The notes beneath the pieces were generated by a model. That model was given only the letters and a program-made list of their open reading frames with translations. It was not told the DNA's origin and ran no database searches. Positions 42,334-53,254 of a stretch of DNA of 64,000 nt are shown here, in pieces; the first letter of the stretch is position 1, and each line of letters begins with the position of its first letter. The stretch lies in NCBI RefSeq assembly GCF_004681125.1, contig NZ_SIHO01000001.1:507149-571148 (forward strand), given 5' to 3'. The DNA is from Glacieibacterium arshaanense (lineage in GTDB: Bacteria > Pseudomonadota > Alphaproteobacteria > Sphingomonadales > Sphingomonadaceae). The translations under genes were made by a program, and so were the position numbers.

Positions 42334-44147
42334 CGATGCGGCTTTGGCGCCAGGGATTGCTCGCAGCGGCGACGCTGCTTTCGGCCAGTAGCGCGCTCGC
42401 AGCCGACTATCGCGCCCGGCTGCCGCAGGACGAGACGATCTATTTCGTGTTGCCCGACCGCTTCGAAAACGGCGACCGTGCCAATGATCGCGGCGGGCTT
42501 AACGGCGACCGGCTGGTGACGGGCTATGACCCAGCACACAAGGGCTTCTACCACGGCGGCGACCTCAAGGGTCTGACCGCGCGGCTCGATTATTTGCAAG
42601 GCATGGGGATAACCGCGATCTGGCTGGCGCCGGTGTTCAAGAACAAGGCGGTACAGGGCGCGCCAGGCAAGGAATCCGCCGGCTATCACGGCTATTGGGT
42701 CACCGATTTCACCCAGGTCGACCCGCATTTCGGCAGCGAGGCCGATATGGCGGCGTTCGTTGCGGCGGCGCACGCACGCGGAATGAAGGTATATCTCGAC
42801 ATCATCGCCAACCACACCGCCGACGTCATCAAATACCGCGAATGTCCCAAGAACGACTGCGCCTATCGGTCGCGCGCCGATTATCCGTATCAGACACGCG
42901 GCGGCGTGCACGGCGCTCCGATCAATCCAGGGTTTGTCGGCGACCGCGATGTTCACCAGACCGCGGCGAACTTTGCCAAGCTGAAGTCGCCCGACTTCGC
43001 CTATACGCCGTACGTTCCGGCAGGCGAGGAAAACCTCAAGGTGCCGGGCTGGCTCAATGACCCGATTTACTACCACAACCGCGGCGATTCGACCTTCACC
43101 GGCGAAAGCTCGACGATGGGTGACTTCAGCGGGCTCGACGACCTCTACACCGAGCATCCGCGCGTCGTGGCGGGGTTCATCGAGATTTTCGGCAATTGGA
43201 TCGACCGCTTCAAGATCGACGGTTACCGCATCGATACCGCGCAGCATGTGAACCCCGAATTCTGGGCGGCGTTCGCCCCCGCCATGGCAGCGCGCGCCAA
43301 GGCCAACGGCATCGACAATTTCGCCATCTTCGGCGAGGTTTTCACTTCCGACATGGACCCGGCGCGGCTGGCGCGCCACACGCGTGTCGACAAGCTGCCG
43401 ACGGTGCTCGATTTCGCCTTCCGCGCCGCAGTTGCCGGCACCGCCGGCGGCACTTCACCAACCAGCCTGTTGTGGCGGCTGTTCGCCGATGACGCGCTCT
43501 ACGAAGGCGGCACTGCGACGGCGATGCAGTTGCCGACCTTCCTCGGCAACCATGACGACGGCCGCTTTGCGATGACCATCCGCAAGCAATTGCCGAACAT
43601 CAGCGACGACGAATTGCTGGCACGCGACAAGCTCGGCCACGCCATGCTGCTGACCTTGCGCGGCGCGCCGGTCATCTATTCAGGCGACGAGCAGGGCTTC
43701 ACCGGCGACGGCGGCGACCAGGACGCACGCGAGGACATGTTTGCGAGCCAAGTCGCGAGCTACAACGACAACAAGCTGGTCGGCACCACCGCCACCACCG
43801 CGCAGTCGAGCTTCAACACCGCGTCGCCGCTCTACCGCGAAATCGCCGCGCTGGCGGCACTGCGGCAGGCGACTCCGGCGCTGCGGCGCGGCACGCAAAT
43901 CGTCCGCGCCTGGGGCGAGGCGCCCGGCCTTTTCGCGGTGTCGCGATTCGACCCGGTGACAGGGCAGGAAGTGCTGATCGCCTTCAATACCGCTACCAAG
44001 CCGCTCGACGCGCAGGTCGAGGTCGAAGTGACCAGCCTCGGCTTCACCGCCTTACGCGGGCCGTGCGCAGCCAAGGCCAGCGCGCCCGGCAGCGTCCGTG
44101 TCACGCTGCCGCCACTCGGCTATGCCATTTGCGCCGGAACCAAATGA
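42330..44147 (+). CDS. Exported GH13 alpha-amylase-family glycoside hydrolase
   Basis: A 605-residue enzyme with a signal peptide (LWRQGLLAAATLLSASSALA). The GH13 catalytic residues are complete: nucleophile Asp302 in GYRIDTAQ, acid/base Glu336 in IFGEVF and stabiliser Asp409 in GNHDDGR; DIIANHTADV is region I. It would cut alpha-1,4 glucans or cyclodextrins in the periplasm, feeding the later alpha-glucosidases, as SusA does. ATG 42330 overlaps the halogenase stop; ATG 42336 is an alternative 2 codons later. The C-terminus is a short beta domain. Stop overlaps the next start. Confidence 0.93.
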   Translation: MTMRLWRQGLLAAATLLSASSALAADYRARLPQDETIYFVLPDRFENGDRANDRGGLNGDRLVTGYDPAHKGFYHGGDLKGLTARLDYLQGMGITAIWLAPVFKNKAVQGAPGKESAGYHGYWVTDFTQVDPHFGSEADMAAFVAAAHARGMKVYLDIIANHTADVIKYRECPKNDCAYRSRADYPYQTRGGVHGAPINPGFVGDRDVHQTAANFAKLKSPDFAYTPYVPAGEENLKVPGWLNDPIYYHNRGDSTFTGESSTMGDFSGLDDLYTEHPRVVAGFIEIFGNWIDRFKIDGYRIDTAQHVNPEFWAAFAPAMAARAKANGIDNFAIFGEVFTSDMDPARLARHTRVDKLPTVLDFAFRAAVAGTAGGTSPTSLLWRLFADDALYEGGTATAMQLPTFLGNHDDGRFAMTIRKQLPNISDDELLARDKLGHAMLLTLRGAPVIYSGDEQGFTGDGGDQDAREDMFASQVASYNDNKLVGTTATTAQSSFNTASPLYREIAALAALRQATPALRRGTQIVRAWGEAPGLFAVSRFDPVTGQEVLIAFNTATKPLDAQVEVEVTSLGFTALRGPCAAKASAPGSVRVTLPPLGYAICAGTK

Positions 44148-45763
44148 TGAACGAAGTTGCTTCCCGCCTTGTCGCCGAAACCGTTTCGCCATGGTGGCGC
44201 GGCGCGACGATCTATCAGGTATATCCGCGCAGCTTCGCCGATTCGAACGGCGACGGCGTCGGCGACCTCGCCGGCATCACCGCGCACCTCGACTATATCG
44301 CCGGTCTGGGTGTCGACATGGTCTGGCTGTCGCCGTTCTTCAAATCGCCGATGCGTGACTTCGGCTATGACGTGTCGGATTACTGCGACGTCGATCCGAT
44401 TTTCGGCAACCTCGCCGATTTCGACGCGCTGATCGCCCGCGCGCACGCGCTGGGCCTCAAGGTCATCATCGATCAAGTCTATGCCCACACCTCGGACGAA
44501 CACGACTGGTTCCGCGAAAGCCGCGCCAGCCGGGACAGTGTCAAGGCCGACTGGTATGTCTGGGCCGATGCCAAGCCCGACGGATCGCCGCCGTCGAACT
44601 GGCAATCGGTGTTCGGCGGCCCGGCATGGACCTGGGACGCGCGCCGCCAGCAGTATTACCTGCACAATTTCCTGAGCACCCAGCCCAATCTCAACGTCCA
44701 TAATCCGGCGGTGCAGGACGCGCTGCTGGCCACCGCGAAGTTCTGGCTCGACCGCGGCGTCGACGGTTTCCGCGTCGATGCGATCAACTTCGCGATGCAT
44801 GACCCGCAGTTACGCGACAATCCGCCGGCACCGGGTAACCACCTGCGGACGCGCCCATTCGATTTCCAGCAGCACATCTACAACCAGTCGCACGCCGACA
44901 TCCCGCTGTTCCTCGAAAGGCTGCGCACGCTGACCGACAGCTACGGTGGCCGCTTCACCGTCGCCGAAGTCGGCGGCGACGACAACGAGCGCGAGATGAA
45001 GCTGTTCACTGCGCACGACCGCCGGTTGAACAGCGCCTATGGCTTCAACTTCCTCTACGCCGACGCGCTGACGCCGAAACTGGTGCGCGAGGCGGTCGAA
45101 GCCTGGCCCGACGCGCCGGGCATCGGCTGGCCGAGCTGGGCGTTCACCAACCATGACGCACCACGCGCTGTATCGCGCTGGGCCGCACCCGCCGACCACG
45201 ACGCGTTCGCGCAAATGGCGATGCTGCTACTGGTCGCGTTGCGCGGCAACATCTTCGTTTATCAGGGCGAGGAACTCGGGCTGACACAGGCCGAAATCGC
45301 CTTCGAGCATCTGCGCGACCCCGAAGCGATTGCCAACTGGCCGCTGACGCTGGGCCGCGATGGTGCGCGCACGCCGATGCCGTGGGTTAGCCAAGCGGTC
45401 AACGCCGGCTTCTCGACCGCGACGCCGTGGTTGCCGCTCGGCGCTGACCATGCAGCGCGCGCGGTAGACGTGCAGGCCAGTGATGCGACGTCGCTGCTCG
45501 AAGTCACCAGGCGCCTGCTGGCGCTGCGCCGCGGTTATCCGGCGCTGCATCACGGCAGCATCAAAGTCATCGAGGCAACCGACAAGCTTCTCGTCTTCGA
45601 ACGCGTTGAAGGCGACCAACGGCTACTCTGTCTGTTCAACATGGGCAGTCCGCCCCTCGGCTATTCGCCCAAAGGCGCGTGGCAGGTCATCGCCGCGGTG
45701 GGCGGCGCGGATTGCTGGACGCTGCCTGGTCTATCGGGACTGATCGTCGAGGCACGTGCATGA
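44144..45763 (+). CDS. GH13 alpha-glucosidase (oligo-1,6-/maltase type)
   Basis: A 539-residue cytoplasmic enzyme without a signal peptide. WWRGATIYQVYPRSFADSNGDG is the classic N-terminus of the GH13 maltase branch. Asp212 (GFRVDAIN) is the nucleophile, Glu275 (VAEVGGD) the acid/base and Asp338 (TNHDAPR) the stabiliser. It would split imported maltose and short maltodextrins to glucose for glucokinase. ATG 44144 overlaps the amylase stop; a second ATG follows immediately at 44147. The stop shares ATGA with the GH97 gene. Confidence 0.94.
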   Translation: MMNEVASRLVAETVSPWWRGATIYQVYPRSFADSNGDGVGDLAGITAHLDYIAGLGVDMVWLSPFFKSPMRDFGYDVSDYCDVDPIFGNLADFDALIARAHALGLKVIIDQVYAHTSDEHDWFRESRASRDSVKADWYVWADAKPDGSPPSNWQSVFGGPAWTWDARRQQYYLHNFLSTQPNLNVHNPAVQDALLATAKFWLDRGVDGFRVDAINFAMHDPQLRDNPPAPGNHLRTRPFDFQQHIYNQSHADIPLFLERLRTLTDSYGGRFTVAEVGGDDNEREMKLFTAHDRRLNSAYGFNFLYADALTPKLVREAVEAWPDAPGIGWPSWAFTNHDAPRAVSRWAAPADHDAFAQMAMLLLVALRGNIFVYQGEELGLTQAEIAFEHLRDPEAIANWPLTLGRDGARTPMPWVSQAVNAGFSTATPWLPLGADHAARAVDVQASDATSLLEVTRRLLALRRGYPALHHGSIKVIEATDKLLVFERVEGDQRLLCLFNMGSPPLGYSPKGAWQVIAAVGGADCWTLPGLSGLIVEARA

Positions 45764-47796
45764 GCTGGCTCGCGCGTCTGGCGGCACTGGTGCTGCTCGC
45801 GCTGGCACCGATGGTGCACGCCGCCGAAGCCGCAGCGGTCGCATCGCCCGACGGCAAGATCCGCGTCAGTATCGATGTCGATGGCGAGGGCCACGTCCGC
45901 TACAGCGTCGCGCGCGGCACTGCAGCGCTGATCACCCCGTCATGGCTCGGCTTCCTGTTTACCGATGCACCCAAGCTGCATCGCAACCTGTCGGTCACCG
46001 GCAGCGAAGCCCGCAGTTTCGACGAGACCTGGACGCAGCCGTGGGGCGAGCGGACGCAGGTGCGCAATCATTTCAATGAACTGCGCGTCCACATCAAGGA
46101 AACCAAGCCGCTGGCGCGCGGCTTCGATATGGTGTTTCGCGTCTTCGATGACGGCGTCGGCTTCCGCTACGAATTCGCCGACCAGCCCAACCTCCACACG
46201 TTGAGCATCGCTGAGGAACTGACGCAGTTCAACCTCGCGCAGGACGGCACCGCGTGGTGGGTGCCGGCGTTCGAATGGAACCGCGAGGAGTATATCTACA
46301 ACACGACGCCGATCCGCGAGATTGCGACGGCGCAGACGCCATTGACGGTCAAGCTCGCCGACGGCACGCACATCGCGTTCCACGAAGCGGCGCTGGTCGA
46401 TTATGCCGGCATGAACATCGCGCGCGTTCAAGGCACAGCATTGAAGGCGGTGCTGACGCCGTCGGCGCGCGGGCCCAAGGTCGTGCGCGCCGCGCCGTTC
46501 ACGACGCCGTGGCGGACGTTGCAGATTTCGCCCGACGCTGCCGGGCTGGCGATGTCGAACCTCATCCTCAACTTGAACGAGCCCAACAAGCTCGGCGACG
46601 TCAGCTGGGTCCACCCACGCAAATATGTCGGCATCTGGTGGGGCATGCACCTCGACAGCCAGAGCTGGGCATCGGGCGTCAAGCATGGCGCGACGACCGC
46701 CAACGCCTTCAAGACCATCGACTTTGCCGCCGCCAACGGCTTCAAGGGCGTGCTCATCGAAGGCTGGAACCTCGGCTGGGACGGCGACTGGTTCGCCGAC
46801 GGCAAGGACTTCAGTTTCACGCAGGCCTATCCCGATTTCGACCTGCCGAAGATCGCCGCCTATGCCAAATTAAAGGGCGTACACCTGATCGGCCATCACG
46901 AAACCTCGGCAAACATCGCGCATTACGAGGACCAGATGGACGCGGCGTTCGACCTTTACGCCAAGCTCGGTATCGACGCCATCAAGACCGGCTATGTCTC
47001 TGACGCCGGCGGCATGCAGGCGCGCGGTGCCGACGGCAAGACCATGTTCGAATGGCACGAGGGGCAGGTGTCATCGGTGCACCACCTCAAGGTCGTCACC
47101 GAAGCCGCCAAGCGCCACATCAGCATCGACGCGCACGAGCCGATCAAGGATACAGGGCTGCGCCGCACCTATCCGAACTGGGTAAGCCGCGAAGGCGCGC
47201 GCGGTATGGAATACAACGCCTGGGGCGCGCCACCTAACCCGCCCGAACATGAATCGGTGCTGGTGTTTACGCGCATGCTCGGCGGGCCGATGGACTTCAC
47301 GCCCGGCGTGCTGTCGCTGACCGGCAAGCACGGCCAGCAAATCCAGTCGACCGAGGCCAAGCAGCTGGCGCTGTATGTCGTGCTCTATTCGCCTATTCAG
47401 ATGGCCGCCGATCTGCCTGAGAATTATGTGAAATATCCGCGCTCATTCCAGTTCATCAAGGACGTCCCGACTGACTGGTCGGACACGCGCGTGCTGAACG
47501 GCGAAGTCGGCGACTATGTCACCATCGCCCGCAAGGACCGCGCCGGTGACAATTGGTACCTCGGCGCCGTCGGTGACGAACAAGCGCGCACCAGCACCAT
47601 CAAGCTCGACTTCCTCGACCCCGGCCGCAGCTACACCGCAGAAATCTACCGCGATGGCGACGGTGCCGACTGGAAGACCAACCCGCACGCGGTCGCTTAT
47701 GAAACACGCAAGGTGACCAGCGCCGACAGTCTGACGCTGGCACTTGCGCCCGGTGGCGGGCAGGCGATCCGCTTCGTCGCGGGCCCACGCAAATGA
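45760..47796 (+). CDS. Exported GH97 alpha-glucosidase (SusB-like)
   Basis: A 678-residue enzyme with signal peptide (WLARLAALVLLALAPMVHAAE). The GH97 layout is seen: N-terminal beta-sandwich, central barrel with YVGIWWGMHLD and FKGVLIEGWNLGWDGDW, and C-terminal beta domain. IDAHEPIKDTGLRRTYPN and EGARGMEYNAWG carry the Glu residues expected for the inverting, SusB-type branch with calcium-dependent catalysis. It would release glucose from maltodextrins in the periplasm. Coupled to both neighbours by ATGA overlaps. Confidence 0.93.
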   Translation: MSWLARLAALVLLALAPMVHAAEAAAVASPDGKIRVSIDVDGEGHVRYSVARGTAALITPSWLGFLFTDAPKLHRNLSVTGSEARSFDETWTQPWGERTQVRNHFNELRVHIKETKPLARGFDMVFRVFDDGVGFRYEFADQPNLHTLSIAEELTQFNLAQDGTAWWVPAFEWNREEYIYNTTPIREIATAQTPLTVKLADGTHIAFHEAALVDYAGMNIARVQGTALKAVLTPSARGPKVVRAAPFTTPWRTLQISPDAAGLAMSNLILNLNEPNKLGDVSWVHPRKYVGIWWGMHLDSQSWASGVKHGATTANAFKTIDFAAANGFKGVLIEGWNLGWDGDWFADGKDFSFTQAYPDFDLPKIAAYAKLKGVHLIGHHETSANIAHYEDQMDAAFDLYAKLGIDAIKTGYVSDAGGMQARGADGKTMFEWHEGQVSSVHHLKVVTEAAKRHISIDAHEPIKDTGLRRTYPNWVSREGARGMEYNAWGAPPNPPEHESVLVFTRMLGGPMDFTPGVLSLTGKHGQQIQSTEAKQLALYVVLYSPIQMAADLPENYVKYPRSFQFIKDVPTDWSDTRVLNGEVGDYVTIARKDRAGDNWYLGAVGDEQARTSTIKLDFLDPGRSYTAEIYRDGDGADWKTNPHAVAYETRKVTSADSLTLALAPGGGQAIRFVAGPRK

Positions 47797-48704
47797 TGCG
47801 GATGCTTTTGGCGCTGATGTTGTTGCTCGCAGCGCCCGCGCTGGCAGCACCACCCGCATCGGGAACGACCATCGAAATTCCCGAATTCGCGTCGAAGTTC
47901 GTCAAACCGCGTCATGTCAGCATCTGGCTGCCACCGGGCTATAGCGCGCAAGGCAAGCCGGCGCGCGTGCTCTACATGCACGACGGGCAGAATATCTTCG
48001 ACGGCGCCAACGCCTATGGCGGCAACGAATGGGGTGTCGACGAAGCGGTCACCAAGCTTCTCGCCGAACATAAGCTGCCGCCCATGATCGTCATCGGCGT
48101 GTGGAATACCGACAAGCGCTACGAAGAATATTTCCCGCAGAAACTAGTGCAATATCTGCCGCCGGCGTTGCAGGCCAAGCTTGACGCCGCGACCAAAGGT
48201 GGCCTGCAAGGCGACGCCTACCTCAAATTCCTCGTCCGCGAACTCAAGCCCTATATCGACAGACACTACCGCACGCTGTCGGGGCCGGCCGATACCGCAG
48301 TCATGGGCTCATCGATGGGCGGGCTGATTTCAATCTATGCGATGGCGGAATATCCGCGCGTCTTCGGCCAGGCCGCAGCGCTGTCGGTGCACTGGCCGCT
48401 GGTCGCGCCGTCGGACGCTGCCAATGCCGCGGGCGACGCCGATGCCGTCGCCGCAGCGTTCACCCGCTACTTCGCCACCGCCAAATGGGCGCCCGGTCGC
48501 AACCGCCTCTACATCGATCACGGCGACCAGGGCCTCGACCAATACTACCGGCCCTACAGCGCGCGCATCGAAGCCGAAATGCCGGCACTCGGCTGGAGCG
48601 GCGACAGCTTCGTCAGCCGGACGTGGCCAGGCGCGACGCATAACGAAGTGAGCTGGCGCAAACGGCTGGATGTGCCGTTGTTGTTCTTGTTTGGAGAGCG
48701 GTAG
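47793..48704 (+). CDS. Exported esterase-D-type alpha/beta hydrolase
   Basis: A 303-residue protein with signal peptide (MLLALMLLLAAPALAAP) and a putative-esterase (Esterase D/Fes-like) domain: RHVSIWLPPGYSAQGKPARVLYMHDGQN region, nucleophile Ser in MGSSMGGLISIY, acid in IDHGDQGLD and His in PGATHNEVSW. It may remove acyl groups from carbohydrates, which would suit the last place in the sugar-utilisation operon. The start overlaps the GH97 stop. Inverted-repeat element copy 3 begins at its stop codon. Confidence 0.88.
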   Translation: MMRMLLALMLLLAAPALAAPPASGTTIEIPEFASKFVKPRHVSIWLPPGYSAQGKPARVLYMHDGQNIFDGANAYGGNEWGVDEAVTKLLAEHKLPPMIVIGVWNTDKRYEEYFPQKLVQYLPPALQAKLDAATKGGLQGDAYLKFLVRELKPYIDRHYRTLSGPADTAVMGSSMGGLISIYAMAEYPRVFGQAAALSVHWPLVAPSDAANAAGDADAVAAAFTRYFATAKWAPGRNRLYIDHGDQGLDQYYRPYSARIEAEMPALGWSGDSFVSRTWPGATHNEVSWRKRLDVPLLFLFGER

Positions 48705-48817
48705 AGCCTCCGGCGGGCAGGGTCACAGGCCCAGCACCCATTAATCTGCAGTGCCACAATCGCGCCGTGGCGTTTGGTGCGTGGACCCAATTTATGGGTG
48801 CAGGGGCAAGCCCCTGC
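48704..48817. repeat. Inverted-repeat element, copy 3
   Basis: The left arm GCCTCCGGCGGGCAGGG is intact but its inner palindrome is broken (CAGGGTCACAGGCCCAG). The right arm keeps GCAGGGGC-AA-GCCCCTGC (48800-48817) but has lost the outer GCCGGAGGC end. The middle resembles copy 4 (TGCAGT, CCGTGGC, TTTGGTGC, TATGGGTGCAGGG in order). It lies between the convergent esterase and lacI genes. Confidence 0.75.
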
Positions 48818-48819
48818 CT

Positions 48820-49830
48820 TTAAGCCGAGGCGCGCAGGACCAGCTCTGGCGCAAACGCGACCGAAGGCGTTGCCGTCCCCGCCATCCGTTCGAACAGCGC
48901 AGCTACCAACAGTTCGGCGCCTTTGCCGAGGTCCTGGCGGATGGTGGTCAGTGGCGGTGTGGTGTGCGCGGCGAAGGGGACGTCGTCATAGCCGATGACG
49001 GCGACGGCTTCGGGAACGGCGCGGCCGGCTTCGCTGAGTGCGCGGATGGCACCCATCGCGGCGACGTCGGAGGCGGCGACGATGCCGTCGATGTCGGGGT
49101 GCGCGGCCAGAAAGTCGCGGGTCAGGCCGAACGCAGCTTCGGAGCCGAGTTGCAGCGGCAGCAGCAGGCTGGGCTCTGCCGTGACGCCGGCACCCGCGAG
49201 TGCCGCGAGATAGCCGGCATGGCGTGCACCGATTTCAGGGGCTGCAGGATTGCCGAGAAAGGCGATACGGCGGCGGCCAAGACCGAGCAGGTGCGCGGTC
49301 GCCAGCCGGCCACCCTCGCGGTTGTCGGTGCCGATGGCGCAATGCTTTTGGCCGATGCCGGCCTCGCCCCAGACCACGAGCGGCAGGTAGCGCGCCGCAG
49401 TGCGGTCGAGCACGGCGCGCTGGTCGGACTGGCCGATGACAATGACGCCGTCGACGCGGCCCGAAATCGTCAGCCGGTCGAGCCATTTGTCATCGGCGGG
49501 CACGATGCGCGTCAGCAGCAGGTCATAGCCACGCTCGGTCAGCGCATCTGCCAGAAAGCCGAGCAGCGTCATGATGAACGGGTCGGAGACATGCTGCGCG
49601 CTTTCGTCGCCGAGCGGCAGCACAACGGCGATCGCCTGCGTGCGGCCAAGCCGCAGGTTGCGGGCGACCTGGTTAAGCTGGAAACCATGCTCGCGCGCCA
49701 GTTCGGCAATGCGCGTGCGGGTCTTTTCACTGATCAGCGGGCTGTCGGCGAGCGCGCGTGACACGGTCGAGGTTGAAACCCCGGCGATGCGGGCGAGATC
49801 GGCGAGATTGCCGATGGACGGCGCGGTCAT
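48820..49830 (-). CDS. LacI-family repressor 1, adjacent to zwf
   Basis: A 336-residue regulator. The HTH is NLADLARIAGVSTSTVSRALADSP with hinge helix NQVARNLRLG, then a periplasmic-binding-like ligand domain ([42 protein letters not shown]). It is divergent from zwf with the perfect palindrome TGCAATCGATTGCA between them, so it probably controls zwf-edd-glk-eda, itself and the other sites with this palindrome. The effector is likely glucose, maltose or an Entner-Doudoroff intermediate; this is inferred. Confidence 0.93.
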   Translation of the reverse strand: MTAPSIGNLADLARIAGVSTSTVSRALADSPLISEKTRTRIAELAREHGFQLNQVARNLRLGRTQAIAVVLPLGDESAQHVSDPFIMTLLGFLADALTERGYDLLLTRIVPADDKWLDRLTISGRVDGVIVIGQSDQRAVLDRTAARYLPLVVWGEAGIGQKHCAIGTDNREGGRLATAHLLGLGRRRIAFLGNPAAPEIGARHAGYLAALAGAGVTAEPSLLLPLQLGSEAAFGLTRDFLAAHPDIDGIVAASDVAAMGAIRALSEAGRAVPEAVAVIGYDDVPFAAHTTPPLTTIRQDLGKGAELLVAALFERMAGTATPSVAFAPELVLRASA

Positions 49831-49899
49831 GCAAAGATTACCCCAGAAACTGACTCGCCCGCTTCATGGCGCAGTTTCAATGCCTTGTTAAGCGTTTTC

Positions 49900-49913
49900 T
49901 GCAATCGATTGCA
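49900..49913. promoter_or_regulatory. LacI operator between lacI and zwf
   Basis: TGCAATCGATTGCA is a perfect 14-bp palindrome with a central CG, 69 nt from the lacI start and 79 nt from the zwf start. Near copies lie at 37766-37779, 37842-37855 and 59818-59831. Confidence 0.75.
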
Positions 49914-49992
49914 AAATTGATTGTCGGCAGCTTGGCCAAGTGCTACGAAGCTATCGACCGCAGATAAGCAAGAGGGTTCAGGGGTGGGTTCG

Positions 49993-51438
49993 ATGTCGGC
50001 GCTGTTGCTGTTTGGCGCCACCGGCGATCTGGCGCGGCGCATGTTGTGGCCGTCGCTGTACGCGCTCGATGTCGATGGGCTGCTCGCGGCCGATTTGCGC
50101 ATTGTCGGCACGGCACGCAGCGCGCTCGACCGCGACGGGCTGGCGGCGCTAGTTGCCGATGCCATTGCGGCGCATGTCTCGGGCGGGCTCGGAAATGACG
50201 CGGCAGTGGCGAAGTTCCTCGCGCGGCTTGACTATGTGCCGCTCGATGCCACCGACATGGCGGGTTATGGCGCGCTGCGCGCCGCCGCCGGCCCCGATGG
50301 TTGCCCGGTGGCGATCTTCCTGTCGACGGCGCCGAGCCTTTTCGGCGCGACGATTGCCGGGCTGCAGGCGGCCGGGCTGGCGTGCGACAATGTCCGGCTG
50401 GCGCTCGAAAAGCCGCTGGGCAGCGACCTCGCCTCGAGCCGCGTCATCAACGACGCGGTGGCCAGCGCCTTCCCCGAAGACCGCACCTTCCGCATCGACC
50501 ATTACCTCGGCAAGGAGACGGTGCAAAATTTGCTGGCGCTTCGCTTTGCCAATTCGCTGTTCGAGCCGCTGTGGAACGCCGGCCATATCGACCATGTCCA
50601 GATCACCATCGCCGAAACCGTCGGGTTGGAGGGCCGCGTCGATTTCTACGACGGCGCCGGCGCACTGCGCGACATGGTGCAGAACCACATGCTGCAGTTG
50701 TTGGCACTGGTCGCGATGGAGCCGCCGGGGCATTTCGGGCCGACGTCGGTGCGCGACGAAAAGGTCAAGGTTCTGAATGCGCTGCGCCGCATCGATACCG
50801 GTAATGTCGCGGCGCACTGCGTCACCGGCCAGTACGGCCCCGGCGTTGCTGATGGCAAGTCGGTGCCGGGCTATGCCGAGGAGCTGGGGCATGCTTCCAA
50901 CACCGAGACGTTTGTGGCGCTCAAGGCCAATATCGACAATTGGCGCTGGAAGGGCGTGCCGTTCTACCTGCGCACCGGCAAACGGCTGCCGTCGCGCGCG
51001 TCGCAGATCGTGATCCAGTTCAAGCCGGTGCCGCACCTAATTTTCGATACCAAGGGCGCCACCGTCAGCGCCAACAAGCTGGTCATCGAGCTGCAGCCGA
51101 ATGAGAATATCCGGCTGATGCTGATGACCAAGACGCCGGGGCTTGACCGCGACGGTATTCGGCTGCGCGAGGTGCCGCTCGATATCGGGATGGACAACGC
51201 CTTTGCCGATACGCGGCGGCGCATCGCCTATGAACGGTTGTTGCTCGACTTGATCGAGGGCCGTTCGACCTTGTTCGTTCGACGTGACGAGGTCGAGGCG
51301 CAGTGGCGTTGGATTGACGGCATCCGCGCCGCGCTTGCTGCCAATGGCATCGCGCCCAAGCCCTATGCGGCGGGCAGTTGGGGGCCGTCGGCCGCCATCG
51401 GCCTCGCCGAACGCGATGGAGTAAGCTGGCATGACTAG
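49993..51438 (+). CDS. zwf: Glucose-6-phosphate 1-dehydrogenase
   Basis: A 481-residue enzyme, first step of the Entner-Doudoroff and oxidative pentose phosphate routes. [20 protein letters not shown] is the NADP-binding motif, [21 protein letters not shown] holds the substrate-binding lysine and histidine region, and [11 protein letters not shown] is conserved. Start ATG 49993 follows AGGGGTGGG; GTG 49984 is an alternative three codons earlier. It opens the operon zwf-edd-glk-eda-lacI-MFS. No 6-phosphogluconolactonase gene lies between zwf and edd. The stop overlaps the edd start by 8 nt. Confidence 0.97.
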   Translation: MSALLLFGATGDLARRMLWPSLYALDVDGLLAADLRIVGTARSALDRDGLAALVADAIAAHVSGGLGNDAAVAKFLARLDYVPLDATDMAGYGALRAAAGPDGCPVAIFLSTAPSLFGATIAGLQAAGLACDNVRLALEKPLGSDLASSRVINDAVASAFPEDRTFRIDHYLGKETVQNLLALRFANSLFEPLWNAGHIDHVQITIAETVGLEGRVDFYDGAGALRDMVQNHMLQLLALVAMEPPGHFGPTSVRDEKVKVLNALRRIDTGNVAAHCVTGQYGPGVADGKSVPGYAEELGHASNTETFVALKANIDNWRWKGVPFYLRTGKRLPSRASQIVIQFKPVPHLIFDTKGATVSANKLVIELQPNENIRLMLMTKTPGLDRDGIRLREVPLDIGMDNAFADTRRRIAYERLLLDLIEGRSTLFVRRDEVEAQWRWIDGIRAALAANGIAPKPYAAGSWGPSAAIGLAERDGVSWHD

Positions 51439-53254
51439 ACTCGACGCGCGCGTTGCCGCTGTCACCGACCGGGTCATCAAGCGCTCGGTAGCGGGGCGCG
51501 CGCAGTATCTGGAGATGATCGCGCGCGAACGCGACAGCGGCGTCGATCGGCCCAATCTGAGCTGCGGCAACCTCGCGCACGGTTTCGCCGCGAGCGGTGA
51601 CGACAAGGCCGCCATTCGCGGCGGCAAGGCAATGAACATCGGTATCGTCACCGCGTTCAATGACATGCTGTCGGCGCACCAGCCCTATGGTCGCTACCCG
51701 GAACAGATGAAGCTGTTCGCGCGCGAGGTCGGTGCCACCGCGCAGGTCGCGGGCGGCGTGCCGGCGATGTGCGACGGCGTCACCCAGGGGCAACGCGGCA
51801 TGGAGCTATCGCTGTTCAGCCGCGACACCATCGCGCTGTCGACGGCAGTGGCGCTCTCCCACGGCATGTTCGAAGGCGCCGCGCTGCTTGGCATCTGCGA
51901 CAAGATCGTGCCGGGGCTGCTGATCGGCGCGCTACGCTTCGGGCATCTGCCGGCGATTCTGGTGCCTGCGGGGCCGATGCCATCTGGACTGGCAAACAAG
52001 GAAAAGCAGCGTGTCCGCCAGCTTTATGCCGAGGGCAAGGCGAGCCGCGAGGAGTTGTTGGAGGCCGAAGCGGCAAGCTATCACGGTGCCGGCACCTGCA
52101 CATTCTATGGCACCGCCAACTCGAACCAGATGATGATGGAGGTGATGGGGCTGCACATGCCCGGCGCCGCGTTCGTCAATCCGGGCACCAAGTTGCGCGA
52201 CCGGCTGACTCGCGCCGCGACACAGCGGCTGACCGAAATCGGCTGGGACGGCGACGATTATCGCCCGCTGGGCAAGGTCATCGATGAAAAGGCCATCATC
52301 AATGCGGTGGTTGGCCTGCTGGCGACCGGCGGCTCGACTAACCATGCCATCCATATCCCGGCCATTGCGCGAGCCGCGGGAATTTTCATCGACTGGGAAG
52401 ACATCGACAATCTGTCGGCGGCGGTACCGCTGATCGCGCGCGTCTATCCCAACGGGTCGGGCGACGTGAACACCTTCCAGGCTGCGGGCGGCATGGCGTT
52501 CACCATCGCGACACTGCTCGAAGCCGGGCTGCTGCACCGCGACGTGCTGACCGTGGCCGGACGCGACCTTGGCGACTATGCGCGTGCGCCGATGCTGGCC
52601 GACGACAAGCTGGTCTGGGGCGACACGCCGCTGGCCAGCCTAGACACGACCATGCTGCGGCCCGCCAGCGACCCGTTCGGCCCCGATGGCGGCATGCGAT
52701 TGGTAAGCGGCAATCTCGGCCGCGCCATCTTCAAGACCAGTGCGGTGGCGCCCGAGCGGCTGACCATCGAGGCCCCGGCGCGCATCTTCAACGACCAGGA
52801 TGAAGTCATCACCGCATTCAAGGCGGGCGAACTCGACCGTGATGTCGTGGTGGTCGTGCGCTTCCAGGGGCCCCGCGCCAATGGCATGCCCGAACTGCAC
52901 AAGCTGACGCCCAACCTCGGCGTGCTGCAGGACCGCGGCTACAAGGTGGCGCTGGTCACCGATGGCCGCATGTCGGGCGCCAGCGGCAAGGTGCCCGCCG
53001 CGATCCATGTCTCCCCCGAAGCGCTCGGCGGCGGACCGCTGGCGGCGCTGCGCGACGGCGATATCGTGCGGCTGTGCGGCGTCACCGGCGAACTGTCAGT
53101 GCTGCTCCCCGATGACGTGCTCGATGCGCGCCCCGACGCGATGCCGCCGCTGCCCGGCGTCGGCACCGGTCGCGAACTGTTTGCGTTCATGCGCTTCGGC
53201 AGCGACGGCGCCGAGCGCGGCGGCTCGGCGATGCTCGCGGCGGCTGGCCTGTGA
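51431..53254 (+). CDS. edd: Phosphogluconate dehydratase
   Basis: A 607-residue IlvD/Edd-family iron-sulfur dehydratase that turns 6-phosphogluconate into [43 protein letters not shown] region and [25 protein letters not shown] match Edd rather than IlvD; the C-terminal [23 protein letters not shown] is diagnostic. Cysteines in the NLSCGN, AMCDG and GTCTFYG blocks fit the cluster ligands. Both ends overlap neighbouring genes. Confidence 0.97.
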   Translation: MTRLDARVAAVTDRVIKRSVAGRAQYLEMIARERDSGVDRPNLSCGNLAHGFAASGDDKAAIRGGKAMNIGIVTAFNDMLSAHQPYGRYPEQMKLFAREVGATAQVAGGVPAMCDGVTQGQRGMELSLFSRDTIALSTAVALSHGMFEGAALLGICDKIVPGLLIGALRFGHLPAILVPAGPMPSGLANKEKQRVRQLYAEGKASREELLEAEAASYHGAGTCTFYGTANSNQMMMEVMGLHMPGAAFVNPGTKLRDRLTRAATQRLTEIGWDGDDYRPLGKVIDEKAIINAVVGLLATGGSTNHAIHIPAIARAAGIFIDWEDIDNLSAAVPLIARVYPNGSGDVNTFQAAGGMAFTIATLLEAGLLHRDVLTVAGRDLGDYARAPMLADDKLVWGDTPLASLDTTMLRPASDPFGPDGGMRLVSGNLGRAIFKTSAVAPERLTIEAPARIFNDQDEVITAFKAGELDRDVVVVVRFQGPRANGMPELHKLTPNLGVLQDRGYKVALVTDGRMSGASGKVPAAIHVSPEALGGGPLAALRDGDIVRLCGVTGELSVLLPDDVLDARPDAMPPLPGVGTGRELFAFMRFGSDGAERGGSAMLAAAGL